64,000 bases of DNA from Streptomyces misionensis (GTDB taxonomy: Bacteria > Actinomycetota > Actinomycetes > Streptomycetales > Streptomycetaceae), in contig NZ_FNTD01000004.1 of the NCBI RefSeq assembly GCF_900104815.1, positions 310,001 through 374,000 on the forward strand. Reading direction: 5' to 3'. Below are positions 8,082 to 17,006 of the stretch, piece after piece; the stretch's first letter is position 1; each line of letters starts with the position of its first letter. The notes beneath the pieces were generated by a model, which was not told where the DNA came from, made no database searches, and saw nothing but the letters and a program-made list of their open reading frames with translations. The position numbers and the translations under genes are program-made.

Positions 8082-8182
8082 CAAGGCGCGCGCGAGCGGG
8101 GCCCGTTGACGGGCGCAAGGGAGGCGGACCGCTGGCCGGCAGCGGTCCGTGAGCCCCGGCCCAGGGCGCGCCGCGAGTGGTC

Positions 8183-9200
8183 TCACTCGGCGGGGAGCGA
8201 TTCCAGGAGGCTCTGTACGATCTTCAGGTTCCCGCTGTCCGCCGCGTCGCCGAAAGCGAGCGCCCGGCGGAGGCAGGAGCGGGCCTCCTCGATCTCCCCC
8301 AGTTCGGCCAGCACCCTGCCCAGCTCCATCCGCACGTCGGCCTCCAAGGAGGGGACTCCGAGCTGCTGGATCCGGCGCAGGTCGCCGCGCAGGTGGTCGG
8401 CGGCCTCCCGCCACCGCCCCAGAGCGGCCAGGTCGCGGCCGAGCGCGGTATCCGCCGTGAGACGCACGAGGTCGGCGACGTGCCCGGTCAACCGGCAGTC
8501 GGGCGCGTCCAGGAAGGCGAGGACACGCTCGTGCAGGGCCAGGGACTCCTCGGCGCGGCCGAGCTCGCGCGGCTCGTCCGGTAGGAGAGCATGGAGAAGG
8601 TCCAGCCCTCGTGGTCGCCGGCGGCTTCGAACAGGTCGGCGGCGGCGCGGAGTTTCTCCATGCGCTGCTCGTCCCGGCCGAGCTGGCCGCAGGGCCACGA
8701 CGCGTAGTACATCGCCCGGGCCTGCTGGGAGACATCCCCCGCGCGGCGGGCGTGTTCCAACGCCTCGTCGGCCCGTGCGACGGCCTCCTCCGCCCGGTAC
8801 TCGTTGGCCAGCGCCCAGCAGTACATGCTGAGCTGGGCGGCCCGCAGTCGGGGATCGTCGAGCGCCGCGGCGGCTTCGCTGGACAGGTGGTAGACCTCGG
8901 TCCAGTAGCCCGAGAAGGCGCACACGTTGGCGAAGCCCTCCATGGCCTCGGCGGTCGCCGCGACCCGGGCGTGCTCACCCCGAGCGGCCGCGCCGCGCAG
9001 CGTGGCGAGCCAGGCGGAGGCCTCGCTCTCCAGCCAGGCCCGGGCCTGCTCGGTGGTGTCCAGAGGGACCAGGCCCGGCCAGGAGGACTGCTGTCCCTCG
9101 TCGCGGGCGTTGTCCAGCACCACGAGGCACTGGCGCTCGGCGAGCAGCGCCCGCACATGACTCTCGACGCGGAGCGGTGCCGCCGGTCCGGGTGGAACCG
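8183..9200 (-). pseudogene. Truncated, frameshifted NB-ARC/TPR regulator
   Basis: The C-terminal part of an AfsR/SARP- or LuxR-like STAND regulator remains. Near 9150 a fragment RALLAERQCLVVLDNARDE matches the Walker B strand of NB-ARC ATPases. It jumps directly into TPR helices (EQARAWLESEASAWLATL and onwards), so most of the ATPase and the whole DNA-binding domain are missing. Around 8577-8590 the frame shifts by one base: the helix EGWTFSMLSY continues in another frame as DEPRELGRAEESLALHERV. The second part runs to the stop at 8183 with several more TPR-like helices. Two independent lesions argue against a sequencing slip. Confidence 0.7.
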
Positions 9201-9331
9201 AACGGCCGCCGCGGACTGTCGAAGAGTGGTGCGGACACCTGAAGATCCTTCGGTCGCCGCAGGTCACAGCGTACCCGCCGGTCCCCTGGCGGTCGTTGTC
9301 CGGTCGGCTCCTCGCCCGGATCGCGAGCTTC

Positions 9332-10141
9332 CTACCCGCCCGCCTCGCCGAGGGACGCCAGGAGGTCTCCGGCGGCCTGCGCGACGGCGGCGGGGGCTTC
9401 GAGGGGGAGCAAGTGGCCGCTGCCGGGGACGGTGGTCAGGGATGCGTGCGGGATGTGGGGAAGAAGGTGCTCGCGCAGGACCCCCGGGGGTTCCACCACG
9501 TCGTGCTCGCCGGCCAGCACCGCCACCGGTACGTCGATCCGCCGTGCGGCCGCCGTGATGTCCCGTGCGATGCCCTGGAGGGGCCACTCGCTCCGGGCAC
9601 CGGGGGCGGCGGAGAGGCTGTCGCGCACCGCGGTGGTCCGTGCCGGCTCGGTCAGCGGTACGGCGGTGAGGACGTGGTCGAGGGCGTGCCGCACCGTCTC
9701 CGGCGAGTCGTAGGCGTGGGAGAGGCCCTGCCGGTACTCCTCGGTCACCGTGGCGGGCGGTTGCGGCGGCCCGGGTGCGACGAGCAGCAGGCCCGCGAGT
9801 CCGGCCGGCCGGCGCGCGGCGAGGAGCTGGCTCACCTTGCCGCCCATGGAGTGGCCGACGAGGACGAACTGCCCGGCCGCACAGGTCTCGGTCACACGGG
9901 CGAGGTCGTCGGCGAGCCGGTCGAGGTGAAAGGGCCCGGGCAGCTCCCGTGAGCGTCCCCAGCCGCGCTGGTCGAAGCGCACCGTCGCCTGCGCGGGCGG
10001 CAGCTGGTCCAGCACGCGGTCCCAGGTGTCCGCGGAGCCACCCCAGTAGTGGACGAACACCAGGGCCGGTCCGGCATGGCCCGCCGTCCGCACCTCCAGC
10101 TTGCCGCCCGCCACGGCGACCATCCTTGTGGTTTCCGTCAT
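9332..10141 (-). CDS. Alpha/beta hydrolase
   Basis: This 269-residue cytoplasmic alpha/beta-fold hydrolase contains the nucleophile elbow GHSMGG, the acid in AGEHDVV and the catalytic histidine in GSGHLLP near the C-terminus. The RFDQRGWGRS strand is typical of the esterase/haloperoxidase-like group. The substrate is unknown. ATG 10141 is preferred because GGGAGAGG lies 8 bases upstream; ATG 10147 is too close to that site. The gene is divergent from an AraC regulator that probably controls it. Confidence 0.9.
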   Translation of the reverse strand: MTETTRMVAVAGGKLEVRTAGHAGPALVFVHYWGGSADTWDRVLDQLPPAQATVRFDQRGWGRSRELPGPFHLDRLADDLARVTETCAAGQFVLVGHSMGGKVSQLLAARRPAGLAGLLLVAPGPPQPPATVTEEYRQGLSHAYDSPETVRHALDHVLTAVPLTEPARTTAVRDSLSAAPGARSEWPLQGIARDITAAARRIDVPVAVLAGEHDVVEPPGVLREHLLPHIPHASLTTVPGSGHLLPLEAPAAVAQAAGDLLASLGEAGG

Positions 10142-10286
10142 CGTCATGCCTCTCCCGGCAGCCGTGGAGCGCGGCTGCCGCCGTCTCCTCGCTGCCGTGC
10201 ACCGGTAGTCTGGCCTGGCTGTCAGGCCCGTCGTCGACAGTAGGCAGCGAACCGCCCGCGTGGTCGTCGAAAGGGACCCGGTCATT

Positions 10287-11171
10287 GTGGAAAACGGACA
10301 CGATGCGGTACGGCAGCTGCGCTACCTGCCCGCGGTGGGGTCCTCGTACGGGGTGGAGGTCCTCGACTTCGCCGGGCTCCGTGCCATGGACCCGCACCGG
10401 CGACGCGTACGGCCGCAGCGTCCCGACTTCCACGTCCTCGCTCTGGTCGGCTCCGGAACCGGTGCGCACGAGGCCGACTTCCGCACCTCTGCGCTGGCGG
10501 CGGGCAGCGTCGTGTGGATCCGGCCCGGCATGGTGCACCGCTGGAGCGACATCGACGCCTGCGACGGCCCCCTGATCCTCTTCCGGCCCGGTTTCCTGCC
10601 CGGCTTCACCTCCGCGGAGGCCACCGCGCCCGCGTGCTGGGAACTGGACGGGGAACGCCTGTCGCTCGCCCTCCTCGCGGCCGAACACCTCGGTCGTGAG
10701 CACGGCGCGGCCGCCCGGACACCGCGGCCGGCGTCCCCCGCGCTGCTCTCCCACCTGCTGGCGGCGCTGCTCCTGTGCACGCTCCCCGACGCCCCCGCGC
10801 CACTGCGCTCGGCTCCCGCCGGCGGCCGTCACACCGAGGTGTTCCGCGCCTACCGGGCGGCCGTCGAGGAGCACTTCACCCACTGGCACCAGGTGGGCGA
10901 CTACGCGCGGGCGCTGGGCTACGACGCCCGCACCCTGACCCGGGCGACCCGTGCCGCCGCCGGTACGGGCGCCAAGACGTTCCTCGACCAGCGCATCCTG
11001 CTGGAAGCCCGCAGACTCCTCGCCCACACCGACCTCCCCGTCGGCACCTGCGCCCGGCGCCTGGGTTTCCGGGACCTGGCCAACTTCACCACCTTCTTCC
11101 GCCGTCAGACCGGCACACCTCCTACGATCTGGCGCACGGCGTACGCCGCGACCGGCGCGCACCCCATCTGA
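10287..11171 (+). CDS. AraC-family transcriptional regulator
   Basis: This 294-residue protein has an N-terminal cupin-like sensor (about 15-110, with FRTSALAAGSVVWIRPGMVHRW as the cupin core) and a C-terminal pair of helix-turn-helix motifs. The second of these is LPVGTCARRLGFRDLANFTTFF. GTG 10287 is chosen because AAGGGA sits about 10 bases upstream; an upstream GTG at 10260 has no site. It is divergent from the alpha/beta hydrolase gene, about 145 bases apart, and probably regulates it in response to a small ligand. Confidence 0.9.
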   Translation: MENGHDAVRQLRYLPAVGSSYGVEVLDFAGLRAMDPHRRRVRPQRPDFHVLALVGSGTGAHEADFRTSALAAGSVVWIRPGMVHRWSDIDACDGPLILFRPGFLPGFTSAEATAPACWELDGERLSLALLAAEHLGREHGAAARTPRPASPALLSHLLAALLLCTLPDAPAPLRSAPAGGRHTEVFRAYRAAVEEHFTHWHQVGDYARALGYDARTLTRATRAAAGTGAKTFLDQRILLEARRLLAHTDLPVGTCARRLGFRDLANFTTFFRRQTGTPPTIWRTAYAATGAHPI

Positions 11172-11191
11172 CACGACCGACGGAGCCTGCC

Positions 11192-11605
11192 TTGCCCCTC
11201 CCGATCACCCACGAGAACGCCGAACTGGTCGAGGTCGTCCGCATCCTCGATCCGCTGCGGCACTACAGCGCCGAGGACGTCAGCGGCGAGGAGACCGGCG
11301 TCTGGGAGGGGACGGAGGCCGTTCGGGCGCTGACCCTGATCGGTGCTCTGCCGGACGGCGACATGCGCCGCTGCTTCAACCCCGGCTGGGGCATCCGGGT
11401 GCACGGCGCCACCGGGCCGCTGTTTCGGCTGGCCTTCTGTTTCGAGTGCCACGGAGTACGGCTGTGGGGCCCCGCCGTGCCGGCCGGCCAGGAGGGCTTC
11501 CACGCCTTCGACGCGGACAGCGCTCCCGCCCGGGAACTGCTCCGCCGGTTGCGCGACACCCGGTCCGGTACGCCGGGGCCGTCGGGCCGGGGCGGGGATC
11601 AGTAG
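11192..11605 (+). CDS. Conserved hypothetical protein
   Basis: This small soluble protein of 137 residues is unrecognised. Its visible features are a basic, cysteine-containing centre (MRRCFNPGWGIRVHG and FCFECHGVRLWGP), which could form a compact beta-rich fold, and no signal peptide or membrane segment. A TTG at 11192 is the most likely start since it follows GGAG and lies 20 bases after the AraC stop. It may be cotranscribed with the AraC gene. Its end overlaps the next gene, tail to tail, by 7 bases. Confidence 0.65.
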   Translation: MPLPITHENAELVEVVRILDPLRHYSAEDVSGEETGVWEGTEAVRALTLIGALPDGDMRRCFNPGWGIRVHGATGPLFRLAFCFECHGVRLWGPAVPAGQEGFHAFDADSAPARELLRRLRDTRSGTPGPSGRGGDQ

Positions 11606-12177
11606 AGGAAGGGCGGCCGGGACAGGTCCCGAGCGTCGTCCACGACCAGGTCGGTGCCCGGCGAGCGGCCCATCAGCCAGGCCGGCAGGGAGCCTTGCGA
11701 CCCGCGGACGACGGGCGCCGACGGGTCGCCGCCGATGACGTGGCCGGTGCCGGTGTCCGTGGCGTGCAGCCGCACGGCGGGGGCGTGTCCGCGGGTCCAG
11801 CGAACGATCCGGTGCCAGCCCTCGGGCGGCATCCTGCGGTACTCGGCCTCGAACGCGGCGGCGCTGTCCCTCAGATCGGCCAGGAGCTCGGCGGCGCCGC
11901 GGCCCGCTCCGCTCTCGATCTGCTCGGCCCGTGCGGCGAGGCTCGGGTACTCCGGTGTCTCCGTGCCGGTCCGGGCCCAGGTCAGCAGGTGCCGGCCGCC
12001 GTCGGCGTTGCGGGCCAGGTGTGTCAGCACGTGCCCGCGCGACCAGTCCGGCAGCAGTGACGGCGCGCGTACGTCGGCGTCGGTGAACTTGGCAGCCGTC
12101 CCGAGGAGTTGGCCGGTCGCGGCGGCGATCCGCGCCAGGGCCGCCGCGGGGTCGAAGTCCGTACGGTCGGTCGTCAC
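11599..12177 (-). CDS. Maleylpyruvate isomerase/DinB-like mycothiol-dependent protein
   Basis: This 192-residue protein belongs to the MDMPI N-terminal family, a DinB-type four-helix bundle with the metal-binding segment WSRGHVLTHLARNADG and a short SCP2-like C-terminal part (HATDTGTGHVIGGD). Family members are metal- and mycothiol-dependent isomerases or transferases that act on small electrophiles. The actual substrate cannot be read from sequence. GTG 12177 follows GGAAGGG. It is divergent from another DinB-superfamily protein at 12340, suggesting a local duplication or shared detoxification theme. Confidence 0.85.
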   Translation of the reverse strand: MTTDRTDFDPAAALARIAAATGQLLGTAAKFTDADVRAPSLLPDWSRGHVLTHLARNADGGRHLLTWARTGTETPEYPSLAARAEQIESGAGRGAAELLADLRDSAAAFEAEYRRMPPEGWHRIVRWTRGHAPAVRLHATDTGTGHVIGGDPSAPVVRGSQGSLPAWLMGRSPGTDLVVDDARDLSRPPFLY

Positions 12178-12339
12178 GCCGACCCTTCCAACGCCCGCCT
12201 GCCCTGCCCCGACGACACGCCCTCCGACGGCGGGGCACGGGTGACGGGCGCGCGAGCGACCGAGGACCGCGGTGGCCGCCCCGGACGCCCCACTCGGCCC
12301 GGGAAATCGGCTGGCGGGCTCGTGCCCTCGCGGGCGAGC

Positions 12340-12909
12340 ATGAGCGGCATGACAGACGAACCCGCGCGCTGGAGCCAGGCAACCGTCTTTCCCGATATGT
12401 GGGTCGACCCGGATGACGACCCTCGCGACGGCTCGGGGCCGGCCCCGGAGGGCGAACTCGCGACCCTGGACCGGTATCTGGCCGACTACCGCACCACCCT
12501 GCGGATGAAGTGCGAGGGCCTGGACCCGGAGCAGCTGGCGCGGCGGTCGGTTCCGCCGTCGACGATGTCGCTGCTCGGCCTGGTCCGGCACCTCGCCGAG
12601 GTGGAGAGGAACTGGCGGAACTGGATCGGCGACGACGAACCGCTCCCGAAGCTGTACGGTCGGCGCGACGCGGACTTCGACGGCGCCGTCGCCGAACGGG
12701 CGGCGGTCGACGCCGCGTTCGCCGACCTTGCGCGTGAACAGGCCGCCACGGACGCCGCGTTGAACGCGCACCCGGACCTCGGGGAGCGGCTGGGGAAGGA
12801 CCGGATCTCCGTCAGGGAACTGCTGGTGCACCGGATCGAGGAGTACGCCCGGCACTGCGGCCACGCCGATCTGCTGCGCGAGCGTATCGACGGACGAGTG
12901 GGACAGTGA
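12340..12909 (+). CDS. DinB-family (DUF664) protein
   Basis: This 189-residue protein has a DinB-like four-helix bundle over residues 30-185. The putative metal ligands are the His of GLVRHLAEVERNW and the HRIEEYARHCGHADLLRE helix near the C-terminus, the standard DUF664 pattern. Members are thought to be thiol- or metal-dependent transferases, mostly uncharacterised. Two ATGs (12340 and 12349) are both possible. Neither has a strong ribosome binding site. Confidence 0.85.
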   Translation: MSGMTDEPARWSQATVFPDMWVDPDDDPRDGSGPAPEGELATLDRYLADYRTTLRMKCEGLDPEQLARRSVPPSTMSLLGLVRHLAEVERNWRNWIGDDEPLPKLYGRRDADFDGAVAERAAVDAAFADLAREQAATDAALNAHPDLGERLGKDRISVRELLVHRIEEYARHCGHADLLRERIDGRVGQ

Positions 12910-13070
12910 GCTGACGGGGCCGGCCGGTCCGCCACCGGCCGCCCGTCATCCGCCCGGCCAGGTGCCGGCCACCGACCCCCATGCTCGGTGATGGCCTCGC
13001 CTCCTGCCCGTTCGGCGGCCCTGCCCCCGGTTGCCCGGGGGCATGCGGTACCGGGTGGCGAGGACACGGC

Positions 13071-13649
13071 TCAGCGACCGGGAACCGGTTCGGCGGACGG
13101 CTGCCAATCCCGTCTGAGCAGCCCGTAGACCCATGAGTCGGAGACGTCGTCGCCCACGACGCAGTTCTCCCGCAGCGTCCCTTCACGCACGAAGCCGAGC
13201 TTCTCCAGTACGCGGGCGGAGGCCAGGTTGCGTGTGTCGGTCTCGGCCTGGACGCGATTGAGGTCCAGCGTGTCGAACGCCCACCGCAGCAGGGCACGGG
13301 CGGCCTCGGTCGCGTAGCCCTGGCCCCACGCCGCGTCGCCGAAGCAGTAGCCGAGCGACGCGCTGCGGTACTCCGGGTTCCACCCGCTCAGTCCGCACCA
13401 GCCGATGAACGCACCGTCGGAAAGGCGCTCCACGGCCGGCCGTGCCCCGGTTCCCTCCTGCGCCATCCGCCGGCCAGCCGCGATGAACCTCTCGGCGCGC
13501 ACGCGTTCGCTCCACGGTGGCGCGTCCCAGTAGCGCAGCACGTAGGCGCTGCTGTGCAGGGCGAAGAGGTCGTGCGCGTCCGCGTCCTCGAAGGCACGCA
13601 GTCGAAGGCGAGCGGTGTGCAACGAGGGGGTGGGCAGCGACCCACTCAT
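13071..13649 (-). CDS. GNAT N-acetyltransferase, RimJ/RimL type
   Basis: This 192-residue acetyltransferase starts with the LHTARLRLRAFEDAD strand typical of the RimJ/RimL group. It has the acetyl-CoA loop in AAWGQGYATEAARALL (Q/RxxGxG/A motif) and the closing SARVLEKLGFVREG helix-strand. The family acetylates protein N-termini or small amines. ATG 13649 follows an ideal AAGGGAGG site. The upstream in-frame codons back to 13706 are not needed. Confidence 0.9.
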   Translation of the reverse strand: MSGSLPTPSLHTARLRLRAFEDADAHDLFALHSSAYVLRYWDAPPWSERVRAERFIAAGRRMAQEGTGARPAVERLSDGAFIGWCGLSGWNPEYRSASLGYCFGDAAWGQGYATEAARALLRWAFDTLDLNRVQAETDTRNLASARVLEKLGFVREGTLRENCVVGDDVSDSWVYGLLRRDWQPSAEPVPGR

Positions 13650-13718
13650 GTTCCCTCCCTTGATCGGCGGCCGGTCCATCAGACATCCGGTGCGGCCCAC
13701 GCGCAACGGGTTTCCCGC

Positions 13719-14153
13719 CTACCGGGGGGCCGCGAGGACGTCCCGCAGGACGTCCGCGAGCGTGACGCGGGCCAGCTCCTTCCGCAAGGTCTCCTCGATG
13801 CCCGCGTAGATGCCCCGCATCGCCGGCTGGATGCCGTGACCCACCACGCATCCCTGGTCCGGGGTGGTGCGGTGCATCGCGAACAGCGGGCCGGATTCCA
13901 CCGCGTCGTACACGTCGAGCAGGGTCATCGACTCCAGCTCGCGCGCCAGTGACCAGCCCGCGCCGACGCCCCGGCGGGACTCCACGAGCCCGGCCCCGCG
14001 CAGCTCGCCGAGGAGCCGCCTGATCACCACGGGGTTGGTGTTCGCGCTGGCCGCGATCTGCTCGGAGGTGGCGACCTCGTGGCCCTGGCGCTGGTACAGG
14101 CCGATCCAGGCCAGCGCGTGGGCGGCGATGGTCAGCCTGCTGTTGGCGCTCAT
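13719..14153 (-). CDS. Rrf2-family transcriptional regulator
   Basis: This 144-residue repressor has a winged helix at 1-75 (EQIAASANTNPVVIRRLLGELRGAGLVESRRG) and the dimerisation helix at the C-terminus. The three-cysteine iron-sulphur motif of NsrR/IscR/RsrR is absent: only one cysteine (DQGCVVG) occurs in the corresponding loop. It is therefore probably a redox-thiol or ligand sensor of the YwnA/NicR-like branch. A strong AGGAGGGG precedes ATG 14153. It is divergent from an SDR, with two inverted repeats between them that are its likely operators. Confidence 0.9.
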   Translation of the reverse strand: MSANSRLTIAAHALAWIGLYQRQGHEVATSEQIAASANTNPVVIRRLLGELRGAGLVESRRGVGAGWSLARELESMTLLDVYDAVESGPLFAMHRTTPDQGCVVGHGIQPAMRGIYAGIEETLRKELARVTLADVLRDVLAAPR

Positions 14154-14183
14154 GGACCCCTCCTGTCGGCCGCAACGCTTCAT

Positions 14184-14248
14184 GTTACGACCAAGCAGTC
14201 GTAACAATGAAGGTTGCAACAGCGGGTCGTAACAATTACTGTTACGAC
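14184..14248. promoter_or_regulatory. Two GTTACGAC inverted repeats, likely Rrf2 operators
   Basis: The first site is GTTACGAC (14184-14191), 6 bases, GTCGTAAC (14198-14205). The second has inverse polarity: GTCGTAAC (14226-14233), 7 bases, GTTACGAC (14241-14248). A further palindrome GTTGCAAC lies between them at 14213-14220. This AT-richer island occupies the spacer between the Rrf2 gene and the divergent SDR, so the regulator very likely controls both itself and the SDR from here. Confidence 0.8.
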
Positions 14249-14281
14249 TGTCGGGAAGGACCGATCAACGAGGTGGGAAGA

Positions 14282-15037
14282 ATGAGCAAGCCACTCACGG
14301 GCAAGGTCGCCCTGGTCACCGGGGGGTCGCGCGGACTGGGAGCCGCGACGGTACGGCTGCTGGCCGAGCAGGGCGCCGACGTGGCCTTCAGCTATGTCAG
14401 CTCGGAGAAGCAGGCGCAGGCCGTCGTCGACGAGGTGCGGGGCAAGGGAGGGAAGGCCGTCGCCTTCCGGTCCGACCAGGCGGACACGAGCCGGGCGCCG
14501 GCACTGATCGACGACGTGGTCGCGCACTTCGGCGGCCTGGACATCCTCGTCAACAACGCGGCGATCTCGGTGGAGCAGGGCCGCAGGGTGGACGACCCGG
14601 ACGCGGACACCGACGCGCTGGACCGGATGCACGCCACCAACTACCTCGGGGTGATCGCCGTCATCCGGGCCGCCTCCCGAGTGCTGCGCTCGGGCGGCCG
14701 CATCATCACGGTGAGTTCCGGACTGGGCTCCCGGGTCGGCGCCCCGGGCCTCGCCGACTACTCGGCGACCAAGTCGGGGATCGAGCGCTACACCATGGGG
14801 GTCGCACGGGACCTCGGGCCCCGGAACATCACCGCCAATGTCGTGGAGGCGGGACTGATGGAGGGCGGCATGGAAGGGCCGGACCCCGAGACCCTCAAGG
14901 CCCTGATCGGCTCGCTCTCCCTGCAACGCGTGGGCCACCCCGACGAGATCGCCGCGGCGATCGCCTTTCTGGCGAGCCCCGCCGCGTCGTACGTCACGGG
15001 CGCGGTGCTGGACGCCCACGGTGGCTACAACGCCTGA
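14282..15037 (+). CDS. Short-chain dehydrogenase (FabG-like)
   Basis: This 251-residue classical SDR carries TGGSRGLG near residue 14, NNAA, the catalytic SSGLGS...YSATK set and the C-terminal YVTGAVLDAHGGY closing motif typical of FabG-like 3-oxoacyl reductases. The GGSRGLG loop with downstream positive charge suggests NADPH. GAGGTGGGAAGA precedes ATG 14282. The gene is almost certainly repressed by the divergent Rrf2 protein through the operators at 14184-14248. The inducer and the true substrate (a quinone, enone or aldehyde is plausible) are unknown. Confidence 0.9.
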   Translation: MSKPLTGKVALVTGGSRGLGAATVRLLAEQGADVAFSYVSSEKQAQAVVDEVRGKGGKAVAFRSDQADTSRAPALIDDVVAHFGGLDILVNNAAISVEQGRRVDDPDADTDALDRMHATNYLGVIAVIRAASRVLRSGGRIITVSSGLGSRVGAPGLADYSATKSGIERYTMGVARDLGPRNITANVVEAGLMEGGMEGPDPETLKALIGSLSLQRVGHPDEIAAAIAFLASPAASYVTGAVLDAHGGYNA

Positions 15038-15094
15038 ACCGGCACCCCCTGCCGCGCGGCTGCTCGTGCGGGTCCGTCCGGCGACCGGGCCGAT

Positions 15095-15135
15095 GCGACC
15101 CCGGGGTGTCCCACCGCGGGACGCGCCGGGGTCGC
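15095..15135. terminator. Bidirectional hairpin terminator
   Basis: GCGACCCCGG (15095-15104) pairs exactly with CCGGGGTCGC (15126-15135), and a second stem (GTCCC/GGGAC) closes the inside. It lies between the ends of two convergent genes and has no T-tract, the usual Streptomyces form. Confidence 0.75.
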
Positions 15136-15144
15136 GACGGGTCG

Positions 15145-15651
15145 TCAGGCGCCGGGCTGGACCGGGCCGATGAGGGTGCCGGGGGCGGCGTCGAACGCGC
15201 CCTCGGCGTAGGAGGTGCCGGGGATCTCACCGTCCGGGGCCCGCAGCGTGAAGGACGCCTCGTCGGAGCGGGTGCCGTGCCCGTTGTTCGGGACCTGGAT
15301 GTCGAAATGCACCGGGTGTCCCGGGCCGAAGGTCACCGTGGCCTTCTGATCCCCGCAGTGCCCGGCGGCGGCGCCGGTGCGGGAGTCGTGGTTCCAGAAC
15401 CGCACGTCGGTGGGCGAACCGGCGAGCCTGCACGCGTCGTATCCGCGCGGAGCGGTCAAGGTGACGCGATAGTGGCGGTGTCCCGCGCTGGCGGGCCCCT
15501 CGGTGATCCTCGCCAGGTGGTTGGCCGGGCGGCAGGCCGAGGGGGCGGTGCCCTCGGCCGTCGCGGGCGCGGCCTGCGCGATCCCCGTGGCGGTGGTGGC
15601 CGCCAGCGCGGCCGCGGCGAAGACGGCCGCGAACGTGTGCTTCGTTCCCAT
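15145..15651 (-). CDS. Secreted DUF4232-type protein
   Basis: This 168-residue exported protein has a signal peptide over residues 1-27 (alanine-rich, AQA-A cleavage) and a mature beta-sandwich with the DUF4232 pattern. A first cysteine occurs in SACRPANHL, a second in YDACRLAGSPTDVRF and a third in AGHCGDQ. DUF4232 proteins are abundant, functionally unassigned extracellular proteins of actinobacteria. AAGGAG precedes ATG 15651. No neighbour suggests a specific role. Confidence 0.8.
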   Translation of the reverse strand: MGTKHTFAAVFAAAALAATTATGIAQAAPATAEGTAPSACRPANHLARITEGPASAGHRHYRVTLTAPRGYDACRLAGSPTDVRFWNHDSRTGAAAGHCGDQKATVTFGPGHPVHFDIQVPNNGHGTRSDEASFTLRAPDGEIPGTSYAEGAFDAAPGTLIGPVQPGA

Positions 15652-15814
15652 GCGAACACTCCTTGCCTTGCTGATGCTCCCGGTGGGTGTCCGCCACCGG
15701 GACCATGGTCGAGCGGGATCCTGCCCCCGATCCGCCGCCGGGAATGTCTCAGGCTCGCTACGGACAAGGAAGGCCCGCCCAGGGCCCCTCGGCCCGCCGA
15801 CGGACGCGGTCACC

Positions 15815-16234
15815 ATGGTCGCCACCCGTGAGTCGGCGCGTTACGCCTCCATCCGCACCGGGCTGTTCGTCGGCGCCGCCCTGGTGTCCGCGCTGATCGG
15901 GGCCGGGCTGCTCGTCTCCCGGCTGGAACGGTTGCAGGACCGCGGGCGCCTCCTCGCGTTCCTCGGTGCCCTGGGCACATCGCGGCGCACTCCCGGCCTG
16001 TCGCTGCTCTGGCAGACCGCGCTGCCGGTGGCCGTCGGCCTGCTGCCTGCCGCGGCGACCGGGCTCGCCCTCGGCGCGGTGCTCCAGCGCATGAGCGGTG
16101 GTCCGGTGCGTGCCGACTGGTCGGCCCTGTGCGCGCTGGACGGCATCGGCGCGTCGCTCGGCCCCCTGGTGAGCGCCCTCGGTGTCCCGGCACTGCTGCG
16201 GCTGGTGCGCGCCGAGGGGATGCGGACCGAGTAG
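15815..16234 (+). pseudogene. C-terminal remnant of an FtsX/SalY-type ABC permease
   Basis: About 139 residues resemble the last third of Streptomyces FtsX-like permeases: a helix (GLFVGAALVSALIGAGLLVS), a charged ERLQDRGRLLAFLGALGT loop, a helix beginning LLWQTALPVAV, and the closing LLRLVRAEGMRTE tail. A full protein would have over 700 residues and a partner ATPase; neither is present. The frame continues upstream without family similarity and there is no ribosome binding site at ATG 15815. It looks like a deletion leftover. Confidence 0.7.
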
Positions 16235-16354
16235 GCGCGGGTCCGCTCGGCCGGACCGTCGGAGGGCCTCCCGTTCCGGCGCGGGAGAGGGGTTAATGGT
16301 GGTGTCGGGCAGCGCACGGGCCCGGCACCGCGGACCCGGAGGGAGGCGGCTGAC

Positions 16355-16777
16355 ATGGACGGGGATCGTGCCCGGCGCGTGGTGGCGGCGTTGCGGGACC
16401 GGGGGGTCATGGCCCATCTCGTCGAGGCCGGGGTGTACGAGTTCGGGATCAGGGTCGTCCTGGACTACGACATCGAGGCGCTGTGGGACACCGACGGGGT
16501 GTCGGGGCTGGACGCGGAGGTGGTCAGCGACGGTGTGCTCATCGGCTTCGTGCCCCACGTCCCCGGTTCGGAGAACTTCACCGACCAGCAGATCATCGAC
16601 ACCATCGCGGCCACCGAGTACTCCACCGAGGGCCTGCGTCCACCCGAGGACGGCCCGCCACCGGCCTCGCCGTCGCCCGCCGCACCGGAGCCGGACGCCG
16701 AGCCGGTTCCCGAGGAGCGTCCGCCGTCCCGCCGCCACCAGCGCTGGGCGCACTGGATGCACCGCGGCGGGGACTGA
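16355..16777 (+). CDS. Conserved hypothetical protein
   Basis: This 140-residue soluble protein has a folded N-terminal half (1-90) of mixed alpha/beta type (RRVVAALRDRGVMAHLVEAG, then a DGVLIGFVPHVPGSENF strand-turn) and a Pro/Glu-rich tail from 96. No known motif is seen. GGAGGCGG precedes ATG 16355 by 8 bases. It stands alone, with a likely promoter in the TTAATG-containing stretch upstream. I cannot assign a function. Confidence 0.7.
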   Translation: MDGDRARRVVAALRDRGVMAHLVEAGVYEFGIRVVLDYDIEALWDTDGVSGLDAEVVSDGVLIGFVPHVPGSENFTDQQIIDTIAATEYSTEGLRPPEDGPPPASPSPAAPEPDAEPVPEERPPSRRHQRWAHWMHRGGD

Positions 16778-17006
16778 GACGCGCCGGGCTGCGGGCCGAG
16801 TCCCGCTCCCCCCGCCTCGGGGGACGGCACCGGCCCCGGTTTCCGGAACTGCTTGCCCGGTTCACGCAGGTGGGCACTGCCCGGGAAGTACATGACAGTT
16901 CATCATTCGAACCTTCCTTCGGGCCGGTGATCGAGATGCGGGCCGCGGGAACCGCCCCCAAGAATCGGGAGGAGGTACTGACGCCGACTACGGAAAGGTG
17001 CCGATC

